A DNA stretch of 64,000 nucleotides, taken from positions 280,403-344,402 of the forward strand of contig JAWAHN010000001.1 in the NCBI GenBank assembly GCA_038889235.1, given 5' to 3'. The notes under the pieces were generated by a model, which did no database searches, was not told where the DNA came from, and saw only the letters and a list, made by a program, of their open reading frames with translations. Shown here piece by piece: positions 34,586 to 43,871 of this stretch. Origin of the DNA: Candidatus Jordarchaeales archaeon (lineage in GTDB: Archaea; Asgardarchaeota; Jordiarchaeia; Jordiarchaeales; Freyrarchaeaceae). Both the position numbers and the translations under genes were made by a program. Position 1 is the first letter of the stretch. Each line of letters opens with the position of its first letter.

Positions 34586-35603
34586 GGTTTCGCTCAAAAT
34601 ACTGAGGAGGCTTAGAAAGCTTATTGGCGTTTCGAGAATTACGAACATGCATTTTGCCTTGGCTCTTTCTATAAGTCTGGAAAAGCTTGGAGTCATCGAC
34701 TTTCTAAGGGAGCCAAGAAGTGTAGATGACGTCGCGTCGTTCATAGGGAACGTGAAGAGAGTGGATCTGTTAAGAAAGTTAATGAGTGTGCTTGAAGATG
34801 AAGGTGTGCTCGAGAGGGTTGATGAGCGCTATAAGGTTGACATGGCTCGGTTAGAGGTGCTTAAGGAGATGAGGGTTAAAAACCAGTATTTCAGGGATTT
34901 TGAGCCTTTAACTTCTGGGTTCGAGAGGGTAATGTATGAAGTGATGTTGGACGTGCTTAGGGGAAAGGAGTTTGACTTCGTATCTCCTGAAGTTGCAACA
35001 GTATTCTACTTCCAGAACGCCAGCCCACTGTACGCTTTCGGGAGAGAAATGTTGCTTGAGCTCGGCGGTGGAAAGAAACTTAAGGGAAGCAGAATTCTAG
35101 ATTTGGGCTGCGGCTTCGGAGCTGAACCGATAACCATACTGAACTACCTCGACTTCGACTGTCACCTGATATGCGCAGACTTTTTCCCAAACGTGGTTGA
35201 CGAGTGCATGCACACCATGGTGAAAGTTAACGGGCAGAATAAGCCACTTAAGGAACTGGAAAACGTCGAGTTTGTGATACTCGACCCGTCAATGGAGAAG
35301 AATTTCCCCATACCGGACGAACATGTAGACGCTGTCTTTTGCTTCGCGCTTCTCCACTGGAGTAAGCACCCAGACAAGATACTAAAGGAGTGCGCAAGGG
35401 TGCTAAAGAAAGGCGGGAAACTCATGGTGGTAACTCAGTTGAAGAAGGATGGTAGCCGGGTTACAGCAGCGGACGTAGCGCTTAAACTAATGGGGGGAAA
35501 CAAGTATTACACGAGAGGGGAAATGGAGAAATTCCTGCTGGAAGCCGGTTTCAAAGACTACACGATCTTCCTATCGCACATGATAGTAGCTGAAAAAGCA
35601 TGA
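34563..35603 (+). CDS. SAM-dependent methyltransferase (paralogue of the 654-1691 gene)
   Basis: A 346-residue class I methyltransferase with an N-terminal winged-helix-like region (LREPRSVDDVASFIGNVKRVDLLRKL). Motif I is ILDLGCGFGAEPITIL near residue 178; LICADFFPNVVDECMH, DAVFCFALLHWSKHPDKIL and ECARVLKKGGKLMVVTQLK follow. It matches the protein at 654-1691 along its whole length, so the two are ancient paralogues. It starts with GTG inside the preceding gene. The substrate is unknown. Confidence 0.85.
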   Translation: MSLEGKVKVSLKILRRLRKLIGVSRITNMHFALALSISLEKLGVIDFLREPRSVDDVASFIGNVKRVDLLRKLMSVLEDEGVLERVDERYKVDMARLEVLKEMRVKNQYFRDFEPLTSGFERVMYEVMLDVLRGKEFDFVSPEVATVFYFQNASPLYAFGREMLLELGGGKKLKGSRILDLGCGFGAEPITILNYLDFDCHLICADFFPNVVDECMHTMVKVNGQNKPLKELENVEFVILDPSMEKNFPIPDEHVDAVFCFALLHWSKHPDKILKECARVLKKGGKLMVVTQLKKDGSRVTAADVALKLMGGNKYYTRGEMEKFLLEAGFKDYTIFLSHMIVAEKA

Positions 35604-36108
35604 ATAACCACATTCAACGAGCCGCACTCTCCATCATTCACACTCCGCTAAAAACTGGGGTTTACAGTGGCGTGAAGTCATTGCCAAATGTTAAAGGATG
35701 GTTAACACGGTTAATCTATGAAAGCTGAACATTAAAATTAAAAAAATTAAGTTTTGAATGATGGAAAAGCAGTGTAAACACTGACTGCCTTCCCCACCGT
35801 TCACTTGGGAGGGAAAATATACGTGCCTCACTGTGAACGAGGTGAGTGAGCACTATGGTGCCAGTGATAGCAGTAAAGCTTGAGAGGTGCCTTGAGGGTT
35901 TAACTGAACTTTACCAGCACGCTGCCGTAGAGTTACAGTCTTAAACTGTGGCCTCATAAGAGAGCAGTTTTTCACCGGAGCCCTTTTTACTCATTATAGC
36001 GCTTTACTTTTATCATAGTAACTGAGCAGTAACATCCCTGTCTCTGAAAGAGAGGTTTGGCTTTTAGCCAGATTTAATGTTTTACTAACTTTACAGTCAA
36101 ACCCGGCT
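35604..36108. other. Intergenic region, possible short ORF at 35855-35944
   Basis: About 500 bases. A 29-codon open frame (ATG 35855, stop 35942-35944) has a good GAGGTGAG before it and encodes MVPVIAVKLERCLEGLTELY followed by eight more residues. I cannot tell whether it is translated. The rest has stops in all frames and no RNA gene that I recognise. Confidence 0.35.
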
Positions 36109-38280
36109 TTATACTTTGAATTTCACAGGTGGTGACCAGCCGGTGCAACACGTTGTCTTCGCTTGGTCTAGACTGCGTAAGCGTGAGCGGATGGCATAGG
36201 TCCCAGGAGAGAGATCGGTGATGGTGATGCGTAGATCGCGGATACCTTCTCGTATGGTTCTCCAGTCTCCGTCGCCCACTTGAAGTTGGACATCAAAGCC
36301 CACACCGTCAGGTGGAAGCAACGTACCTAGTTCTACTTCTACTTTGGCGCCTGTAATGGATACTATACGGTCAGGTATCTCTATGGTTCCCCGCATCCCG
36401 GAGACCATGTCACGGTATTCAAAGGTGCCGGCCCAAGGTATTTTTGTCCACCAAGTCTCTATGTAGTGTGAGCGCTTCCCTCTTATGAGCTGAGAGTCCC
36501 AAAGGTTTAAGCCGCTGGACTCGGTAACCGAGTGGTAATCTTCACCGACGTTGGTCCACTCGAAGCGGTCACCTATATTGCCCGTCACTCGCTCGGGTAT
36601 GAAGCCGTTATCTTGGATTATTATCTGGTGGGTGGGTGTTGGGTCAGGGGGGATAACTGGTAGTTCCAGCCATGAAAGATAGTCTGGTCCCGTATGGATA
36701 AAGGTATCCTTGCATTTTGGCGAGAACGACTGGTACATGGAACCTCTCAAAATGAGGGATGAAAGGAAAGAAAACAGTCTCCTACGAGAGTAAGCCTCGC
36801 CCTTTCGCTTGTAGGGACCACAGTGGATGGTTAGCCCAATGCGGTGGCCGGCCTTGAAGAGCATTGCTGTGGGCCAGATCTCGACGTCCACGGCCACGGG
36901 CACACCAGGAGTCAACCAATCGTTCCGTTTAAAGAGATAGAAAGGCTGATGAGGCTTAGAGCGCTCCGGGTCTAAAGCCCGCATGGACGCACGCAGCCAA
37001 CCACGGGTGACCGGTTCGTCGGGTGAGTCGGCGAAAACATAGCCAAAGCGCGTTTCACGCCCTTTTTCGTCGAAGTCGCGCACCTCGACTGTGAGATCTA
37101 CATCCTGGGAAAGTGTGGATATCCATAGGTGGGCGACTAATGGTCCTACTACGGCTATGTCTCGAGGTAAAGGTTCGGTTAAGAATGTAACCTGGCGGCT
37201 GCTCCCTGCCACCGGATCCTTGCGCCATTCTGCCTTCACGGAAGCGTTCTCGGTTGGTTCCTCAAATTTCAGAGTTCGGTCCCTGGCGTCCAGATACAGC
37301 TTAACCCACTGCGTATTCTCTAACGGCCAAGTATTCCCATAAACGTGAGTGAAAGTGTTTGACCCAGTGCGCAGGTGCACATCAACTGCTGGTTCCTTAT
37401 CGATGCCGGTGTCTACGCCCTTTAGGTAGTGGTCGAAGAATCTCAGCACCATGCGGTTGGCCCAAGGTTGGTAGGCAGAGCCCCAATGGGTTCCACTATA
37501 CAAGACTAACTTCTTCTTAGGGCTTCGTGCATGAACGAAGGCGTTAACGTTACCGCGGAGGTGTAAATCGGGATCTCCGAGGTTGCCCACTGAAAGCATA
37601 GGCACCTCGATGAGGTGGAGTGCGAGGATTCCTGGATTGTCGGGGCTTCGCCCGGACATGCCATATTCCCAGATCTCGTCGAAGTAAGGATGAGTGAGTA
37701 GCATTTTCAGGTATTTCTTAGCAACAAAGGGGTTGTTAGCGATTAGTTGCAACATAACCCCGAAGAGGAAGCCGAACCTAGAAAGGATTCCGCCCCTGTA
37801 AGCGATATCCCTGTACGGGTCGGTGAGACCCTCCCAAGGAACAATGGCCTTTAGGTGTGGGGGATGTAATCCAGCTACCCAGTACTGGGACATGGCATAC
37901 CAAGAAATGCCAAACAGCCCGACGTTGCCGTTGCTCCACGGTTGGCTGGCCGCCCACTCGATAGCATCATAATAATCTCGGATCTCTTGGAAGTCTAGGG
38001 CACCTGTGCACCCCTGCGAGCCCCCATAGCCACTGGTATTAAAAGAGATATACACATATCCTCGCGGCACCCAGTAGTCTGGATTAGCCTGCTCAAATTG
38101 CTGAAATCTCGTTTTCACGCCCCCGTTATCATCAACGCCGGGCAGTACATTAAGGTAGCGCGGATAGGGAGCCTCAGCCATGATCACTGGAAATTTTCCT
38201 GGTGCATTAGGGCGGAAAATATCCCCACGCAGTTTCCTCCCATCTCGCACGGGGATTTCCACATTCTTTTCAAAAATCAC
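36109..38280 (-). CDS. CocE/NonD-family hydrolase (X-Pro dipeptidyl-peptidase-like) with C-terminal cupredoxin-like domain
   Basis: A 723-residue protein. Residues 1-300 are the alpha/beta-hydrolase domain (EKNVEIPVRDGRKLRGDIFRP, nucleophile elbow GLFGISWYAMS, GNLGDPDLHLRGN with the likely Asp, and GTHWGSAYQPW with the His). Residues 320-540 form the jelly-roll C-terminal domain of this family (TFLTEPLPRDIAVVGPLVAHLW, GHRIGLTIHCGPYKR). An unusual extra module follows: a plastocyanin-like fold (QIIIQDNGFIPERVTGNIGDRFEWTNVGEDYHSVTES, then AGTFEYRDMVSGMRGTIEI) that lacks the usual Cys and second His copper ligands, then a small beta domain. No signal peptide is evident. Family members hydrolyse esters, amides or beta-lactams. 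Isolated between two gene-free stretches, it could have been acquired. Confidence 0.85.
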   Translation of the reverse strand: MIFEKNVEIPVRDGRKLRGDIFRPNAPGKFPVIMAEAPYPRYLNVLPGVDDNGGVKTRFQQFEQANPDYWVPRGYVYISFNTSGYGGSQGCTGALDFQEIRDYYDAIEWAASQPWSNGNVGLFGISWYAMSQYWVAGLHPPHLKAIVPWEGLTDPYRDIAYRGGILSRFGFLFGVMLQLIANNPFVAKKYLKMLLTHPYFDEIWEYGMSGRSPDNPGILALHLIEVPMLSVGNLGDPDLHLRGNVNAFVHARSPKKKLVLYSGTHWGSAYQPWANRMVLRFFDHYLKGVDTGIDKEPAVDVHLRTGSNTFTHVYGNTWPLENTQWVKLYLDARDRTLKFEEPTENASVKAEWRKDPVAGSSRQVTFLTEPLPRDIAVVGPLVAHLWISTLSQDVDLTVEVRDFDEKGRETRFGYVFADSPDEPVTRGWLRASMRALDPERSKPHQPFYLFKRNDWLTPGVPVAVDVEIWPTAMLFKAGHRIGLTIHCGPYKRKGEAYSRRRLFSFLSSLILRGSMYQSFSPKCKDTFIHTGPDYLSWLELPVIPPDPTPTHQIIIQDNGFIPERVTGNIGDRFEWTNVGEDYHSVTESSGLNLWDSQLIRGKRSHYIETWWTKIPWAGTFEYRDMVSGMRGTIEIPDRIVSITGAKVEVELGTLLPPDGVGFDVQLQVGDGDWRTIREGIRDLRITITDLSPGTYAIRSRLRSLDQAKTTCCTGWSPPVKFKV

Positions 38281-39086
38281 GTCGTAAACTGGTTGGCTTA
38301 ACCCGTAATCATAGCGGCCGTCGTCTGGGCGTATGGAGAGAGGTGGGATAGAGGGGGAAGAAGGAAATCTGGCAGCAAGGAACCATTTGAGAAGCTTAAA
38401 AAAACGGCCACCACAAAAAAGACAGAATGTCTAATCCTAAACATAAAAGGCGTATCTTAACTGGACTGAAAGGGTATCCTTTGCGTTCTCCCCGCGATGC
38501 TTTCTTAAACATGCCTACCTCCCCCCGACAAAGCGCTCTCTTCCCTCCTTCCACACTTGAAATAAATTTGCACTACCCTCACTATTATATTTCTTTCGAC
38601 TCTTAGGAGGATCCTGTATCTACGTAAGCACATACAGCAAATTGTTTTTGAGAGTGGAGTATGTTTCTCATGTTTTTAATTTGTTCAGTGAAAAACGAAT
38701 CAAACAAGTTCAATATATGATTCGTTAAGGAAGCCATTTAACTTGAAGGAGTAGGCGTGTGTTTTTAAGGCAGAGCCGCGGCGAGTTACTAAGTAGCCCG
38801 GCATTGACGAGTTGCATTACAGCAGATTTTGTGGAATTGTTGCTTCAAGATTGCAGTGAGGAGGAGGGTTAAGGGGGCTTTCAGCGTAGCTGAGAAGTAA
38901 CGTAATTTGTAAGGCCAGCGAGCGATCTCTATGGTTTTTATGTCTGCAGTTAAAACTTGCTCGAACGGCTGAACAGGGGAGAGATTTGAGACATTATACG
39001 TTTAGCCACCGTGACGTTGCTGACAGCGATTATGTTTGAAAAACTATTTCATCTAAAAACTAAGTTTTTAAGTTGTAGATTGCAAG
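38281..39086. other. 800-base region without a recognised gene
   Basis: No supported ORF on either strand. The sequence is moderately AT-rich, with stops in all frames. It separates the CocE gene start from the AK6 kinase stop. No terminator or RNA fold stood out. Confidence 0.45.
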
Positions 39087-39668
39087 TCAGTTGAAGTACT
39101 TTTCGAGTTCGCCCTCTTTTTCAAGCTGGCGGAGCCAGTTTATTCTTCCAACGCGATACCTTTCCCCCATTCCAGAGATTATTTCCAGTACTTCTTTAGC
39201 CGACTCGTCCGGCGTTTTTAGCGTGGTGTCTACTTCGTAAACTTTCTCCCATCCGTATGCTTCGACAGCGTCGTAAGTGCACACCCCCAGTATTTCGGCT
39301 TGCACGTTTTCGCGGATCTTATTTTCGCTCCACCCTCTTTCGGCGAGCCGCCTCCACAACTCCCTTGGGTGCGTTCTCAAAACGACGGCTTCTTCAACCC
39401 AGTCATCCGGCATCACGTCGGCATAGTGTCCCTCAACAATAAGCCGGCCTCCGGCGTCGACCGCTAGGCGCTCTACTTCGGGCACCAGCTTCTCCACGTC
39501 GGCAATAAGGCTGCCCCTCTCCTCGTCGACTCCGAGAAAAAGTCCTTTCTCTTTGACGAGGTCGCCTAGGCTAACCCACCTAACCCCTGTCATCCTGGAA
39601 ACTATGCTGGCAAGCGTGGTTTTCCCCGTCCCCGGTGTGCCGCTGATCACTATTAGCTGTATTTCCAT
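39087..39668 (-). CDS. AK6/Fap7-like adenylate kinase
   Basis: A 193-residue P-loop kinase. The Walker A is GTPGTGKTT at residues 10-18, followed by VSLGDLVKEKG, LIVEGHYADVMPDDWVEEAVVLRTHPRELWRRLAERGWSENKI and ENVQAEILGVCTYDA. This matches the archaeal homologues of eukaryotic AK6, which have adenylate kinase activity and help mature the small ribosomal subunit. The gene is divergent from the helical-repeat gene at 39805. The C-terminal 25 residues (WLRQLEKEGELEKYFN) are a typical extension. Confidence 0.85.
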   Translation of the reverse strand: MEIQLIVISGTPGTGKTTLASIVSRMTGVRWVSLGDLVKEKGLFLGVDEERGSLIADVEKLVPEVERLAVDAGGRLIVEGHYADVMPDDWVEEAVVLRTHPRELWRRLAERGWSENKIRENVQAEILGVCTYDAVEAYGWEKVYEVDTTLKTPDESAKEVLEIISGMGERYRVGRINWLRQLEKEGELEKYFN

Positions 39669-39804
39669 GTTAGTAGGCCTCCCGCCAGCGGGTGTGCCGA
39701 CAAGGAGTATGCACGATTATAAATGTTCTTCTCCTGGTGAAAAGATTTAAGGGATGTCTTACTCTTCTTATAAGGAGGTTTGTTTTGCGCGGGGAGGTGG
39801 ATGT

Positions 39805-41691
39805 TTGAATAGTTTCCTGAAAGAATTCTTCAATGTTATCGTTAAAGTGGTTGATGGGTTTTCTGACGAAGGTTATCGCTCCTTTGCTGTCTCTCTCCTG
39901 GTGTCAACCCTTATGCGGAGCGAGGTTGATGCTGCAGTTTTCCCTATGAGTGAGGTTGTGAGCTTAGTTGAAAGGGTGCCTAAGAGGGAGGTTAAAGCGT
40001 TACTTTTAGGGGAGTGTGGTTTGAGGTTTGCGAAGATGGGAAGGTTGGATGAGGCGGAGGAGGCTTTTAGGAGGGCTTTGGAGAACTTGAAAGAGGCTGG
40101 AGAGGAGGCGGTTAGGGAGGTTTTTTCTAGAGTGGCTGTGAGAGTGGCTGAGGCCGCTGTTATCGGCAGGCGGAGGACGCTCTTAGACTTGATTTTCGAG
40201 GGGCTGCCTTACGCTGATGCTTTTAGTAGGGCTGTGGCTGTGGGCGCAGTCGCTGTTAGCTTGTGTGCTTTGAGGAGCGGCGAGCTTGAAGGAGCACTCA
40301 ACATGTTTCTTGAGGCAATAAAGATGCTCGCAACTCCAAGTAAATGTGTTAGGGTGCTTGTTGAGGTTGCAGGGTACCTCGCGAAGATGGGTGAGCAAGG
40401 ATGGGGGAGGGAGCTTTTGAGTGAGGCGCTTAAATGGGCTAGGAGGGGGGCCCGGGACGAGAGAGACATGCTCTTGATGAAAGTTGCCAGAGGATTTTTA
40501 CGGGTTGCTGAGGCCACCAGCTCTGTTGAAGATGTCGAGAGGGCGTGGACTGTTGCTTCAGAGATCGAGGACACTTACAGGAGGGCGTGGGTTGAAAACG
40601 ACGCCGTTACCATGCTGGTTAGAATGCGTGGCGACGGAAATGAAAAAGTGATGAAGGCAAGAGCCCTAGCCGAGAGGATAGTTGAGAAGACTGTTAGAGC
40701 ATGGGCTATGCGGGAAATTGCAGCCTCATTGCTGGGGCAGGGGCTTGTTGAAGACGCCGTGAAGCTCCTCAGTGAGGCTGCTGAAATAGCGAGGGGTATA
40801 CTTTCAGACAAGGACAGGCTGCCCGTCCTCAAAGACATCGTTATAGACCTTGCCAGAATAGGGGGAAGCACGGGCAACGAGAAGTTTATAGAGGAAGCTT
40901 TGGAGCTTAGTGGTGAGGTCAGAGGTGATGCGAGGTATTACTCGTTTGCGCTTCAGAAGATAGCTGTTGAAATGCTCAAAGCCAGGGAGATAAGCGCTGA
41001 GCAGATGGCGAAGGTGATCAAAGTTTTGGAGGGAGCGGAGCCGAGCTTCCAAGAGCTTGCAATGTGTGAGCTGCTGGAGCTCGTTGAGACGAAAGGGGGC
41101 GAGGTCGACGAGGTTTTCGACGTTATTTTAGAGTGGGCCGAAAGTGTTAAGGACCCGTTTTACAGGGCCTGTATAAAGGAGAGGGTTGCGGAGGGTCTCC
41201 TGAACTGTGGGAGAGTCGATAGGGCTGTAGCTCTTGTAAGGAAATTATGTGAAAGCGCAGACGAGCTGGAGGAGCCTATGCGCTCCTCCCTTCTGGGGGG
41301 TTGCGCCATAACGCTAGCCAGGATAGCTGCTATGGGGCGAAGAGAATTTTGGGGGGAGGCGTTAGCATGCCTAAGGAGGCAAGCCGAGGTAAGCCGTAGG
41401 ATCGACTGCACGATCCAAATAGTTGAAATGATGTTTAAGTCGGGGGAAAGTGAGGAGGCATGCAAACTTGTAGACGATGTGGAAAGAGAAGTGGATTCAC
41501 TCGAGAAACCCATTCCGAAGTACCTTCTAGGGAGGGAGCTTGCCCTCATACTCCTTGAGGCAGGATTCGCTCTTAAAAAGTGGAGTCTTGTTGAGAGAGC
41601 GGTGAGTCTCGTGCGGTGCGCTGAAGGGGTGGGCAAAAAAGCCGAGTTCCTTCAAGAGCTGCTCGAGAAAGCTGTTGAGAATTCACGCTGA
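39805..41691 (+). CDS. Helical-repeat (TPR/HEAT-like) protein
   Basis: A 628-residue alpha-solenoid without recognised catalytic motifs. Repeats of about 35-40 residues run along its length, for example LLLGECGLRFAKMGRLDEAEEAFRRALENLKEA and AMREIAASLLGQGLVEDAVKLLSEAAEIARGIL, which look TPR-like. TTG 39805 with GGAGGTGG four bases upstream is chosen. It contains no membrane helix. It is followed 108 bases later by the radical SAM gene on the same strand; a scaffolding role is plausible, but nothing shows it. Confidence 0.75.
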   Translation: MNSFLKEFFNVIVKVVDGFSDEGYRSFAVSLLVSTLMRSEVDAAVFPMSEVVSLVERVPKREVKALLLGECGLRFAKMGRLDEAEEAFRRALENLKEAGEEAVREVFSRVAVRVAEAAVIGRRRTLLDLIFEGLPYADAFSRAVAVGAVAVSLCALRSGELEGALNMFLEAIKMLATPSKCVRVLVEVAGYLAKMGEQGWGRELLSEALKWARRGARDERDMLLMKVARGFLRVAEATSSVEDVERAWTVASEIEDTYRRAWVENDAVTMLVRMRGDGNEKVMKARALAERIVEKTVRAWAMREIAASLLGQGLVEDAVKLLSEAAEIARGILSDKDRLPVLKDIVIDLARIGGSTGNEKFIEEALELSGEVRGDARYYSFALQKIAVEMLKAREISAEQMAKVIKVLEGAEPSFQELAMCELLELVETKGGEVDEVFDVILEWAESVKDPFYRACIKERVAEGLLNCGRVDRAVALVRKLCESADELEEPMRSSLLGGCAITLARIAAMGRREFWGEALACLRRQAEVSRRIDCTIQIVEMMFKSGESEEACKLVDDVEREVDSLEKPIPKYLLGRELALILLEAGFALKKWSLVERAVSLVRCAEGVGKKAEFLQELLEKAVENSR

Positions 41692-41799
41692 AAGTAGAGG
41701 ATTGTAAGGAAACTAAACACTTCGGGGGTTTAAGAAAGGCCAAAAGTACCCGGTAAATTTTATAATCGCATCGCCGTTTTTTCTAACTTTTAGAAGTGG

Positions 41800-43239
41800 A
41801 TGGAGGGGTGTTGGACGAGCGGTCTCACGAGTAGTGTTGAAGTTCTAAAGTCTACTCTTGATAACAGGTTTGTGAGGTTTATGCTTAGGAGGTTTGTTGG
41901 ATGGTGCGAGAAGGATGGAGCAAGAAGGTTAAGGGTTGCGTTAGAGCTGTTTTCTGGTGTGAGGAGGAGCGCTTGTTACACTTGCAGCCATCTCGTGAGG
42001 CCTATTGTGGAGTGGGCTATTAAGAAAGGGGGTGAAGCTTTCGGAGTATCGGACGATGAGTTGAGAAGGCGTTTCCGCAACGCTTACTGGTGCACTGGTT
42101 TGATGGATGTCATTTTGGGGATAGCTAAGTTCGGAGTCAGGAAACCGTTTGTCCCAGGAGCACCTTTCCTAGTCGTTTGGGATTACACTTACGCGTGCAA
42201 CTTGAAGTGCAAGCACTGTTATGCTTCTGCAGGTGTACCATTGGAGGACGAAATGAACTTTGAGGAGAAGCTGCGTGTTGCGAGAAGCTTGGCAAACGCC
42301 GGGGTTACCGCTATAGCGTTCTCCGGCGGTGAGCCGCTTATCAAAAAAGACATATTCACCTTGATGAAGGAGCTAAGGGATATGGGGGTCTTCGTCGCTG
42401 TCGCCACCAATGGTACGCTCATAACAAGGGAGATGGCGAGGATGCTGAAGGAGGCTGGAGTCGGCTTTGTTCAAGTGAGCCTTGACGGCAGCGCACCAGA
42501 AGTGCACGACAACTTCAGGGGCGTGACTGGAGCTTACGAGAAGGCGCTCCAAGGCATAAAGAACTGCATTGAGGAGGGATTGTTCGTCGAAGTTTCAACC
42601 ACAGCGACGAAAATTAACTACGGCGAGATAAGTAGGATCGCAGACCTCTGCGAGGAGCTAGGCGTAAACTGGTACATGGTGTTCAACTTCGTACCGACAG
42701 GGAGAGGACGCTTCATAATCGAGAACGATTTAACTCCAGACGAGAGAGAAGAGCTTCTAACATATCTTTGGAAGAGGATGCGTAAAGGAGGAAAAGTAGA
42801 GTACCTTTCAACGGCCCCACAGTTTGCCAGAGTGGCACTCCAGCAGGAAGGGGATGTGAAGAAGATACCGGGGCATTTCTACAATCCTGAGCTGTACGGG
42901 CAGTTAGAGAGCCTCGGCGAGTTCATAGGTGGGTGTGGAGCCGGACGCATGTACGCGGCCCTAAAGCCGAACGGACTGCTTCAGCCATGCGTCTTTATGC
43001 CACTCACCGTTGGCAACTTGAGAGAAGACTCCTTCGAGGAACTCTGGAGCGAACACCCAGTTTTCGAAACACTCAGGGATAGGGATAGGCTTAAGGAGAA
43101 CTGTAGGTCTTGCCCCTACAGAGATTACTGCGGCGGATGCAGGGCGAGAGCTTATGGTTACTTTGGCGACATAACAGCTCCAGACCCCGGATGCGTAAGG
43201 AACAAGGAATTCTTCGAAGCCGTCAGAAAGATGAACTAA
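41800..43239 (+). CDS. Radical SAM/SPASM-domain protein
   Basis: A 479-residue radical SAM enzyme. The cluster motif is YACNLKCKHCYASAG (Cys133, 137 and 140), with AFSGGEPLIKKDIF and VATNGTLIT following. The C-terminal SPASM region carries GGCGAGRMYAALKPNGLLQPCVFM and CRSCPYRDYCGGCRARAYG plus a final PDPGC, for auxiliary Fe-S clusters. The N-terminal 120 residues contain four extra cysteines (two in a CYTC pair). It resembles heme-d1/AhbD-like or peptide-modifying members; the substrate is not known. ATG 41800 has only a weak ribosome site. Confidence 0.85.
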   Translation: MEGCWTSGLTSSVEVLKSTLDNRFVRFMLRRFVGWCEKDGARRLRVALELFSGVRRSACYTCSHLVRPIVEWAIKKGGEAFGVSDDELRRRFRNAYWCTGLMDVILGIAKFGVRKPFVPGAPFLVVWDYTYACNLKCKHCYASAGVPLEDEMNFEEKLRVARSLANAGVTAIAFSGGEPLIKKDIFTLMKELRDMGVFVAVATNGTLITREMARMLKEAGVGFVQVSLDGSAPEVHDNFRGVTGAYEKALQGIKNCIEEGLFVEVSTTATKINYGEISRIADLCEELGVNWYMVFNFVPTGRGRFIIENDLTPDEREELLTYLWKRMRKGGKVEYLSTAPQFARVALQQEGDVKKIPGHFYNPELYGQLESLGEFIGGCGAGRMYAALKPNGLLQPCVFMPLTVGNLREDSFEELWSEHPVFETLRDRDRLKENCRSCPYRDYCGGCRARAYGYFGDITAPDPGCVRNKEFFEAVRKMN

Positions 43240-43871
43240 CCAATAGTTTGAGAATCTTTTCCTACTTTAAGTCGCCGAACATTTTTGAGGAAAAACCCCC
43301 GGGGACTGCAGCGACATTCCAAACAGGTTGGTGACACCTCCCATCTTTTAATGAATGAGGCTACAATAACCCTACTTTTATCTAGGCTTGGAGCAGAAGG
43401 GGGGGCGCATTAACAATGCGATGGCTCAGCTCTCAGTACTTCTGATTAACAACACTTAGAAAAGAGGTGTCAGCGAACTTAAATCATTGCCAGCCGAATA
43501 CTCGAATGGCTTCATGCTATCAGTTGTAGCACATACCACGCTTGTTGTGAATGCTGTGAGGAGACTGTATGCTGCCCCAGTAAGGATGAAAAATTAACCC
43601 TTAATTGGCATCTTTGCGCTTTTTTCGCTTAATTGAATGTGCAATTTTTGCGTTCCGGAAATCCCTAAGCCCCTCCCCCGGGAGAGCTGCAAAGGTGCTT
43701 TCTCGTTTCCCAACCCCCTCACTTTCGCTCCCCCCTTTGGGGGTTTTCGTGGATGGAAAAAGTTTTTCTAGCAGACATTACGGCTAGTTCCTTCAAATTC
43801 TCCTAGCACAACAGTCCCCCGGAATCTTCCAAGCGCTGGAATGGTTTAAGAAGGAGTGAAGGTGGTTTGTG
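43240..43871. other. 630-base intergenic region
   Basis: No supported gene. Short C-rich runs near 43670-43740 (CCCCTCCCCCGGGAG, CTCCCCCCTTTGGGGGTTTTCG) can form a weak hairpin. The MFS start has GGTGG upstream. Confidence 0.45.
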
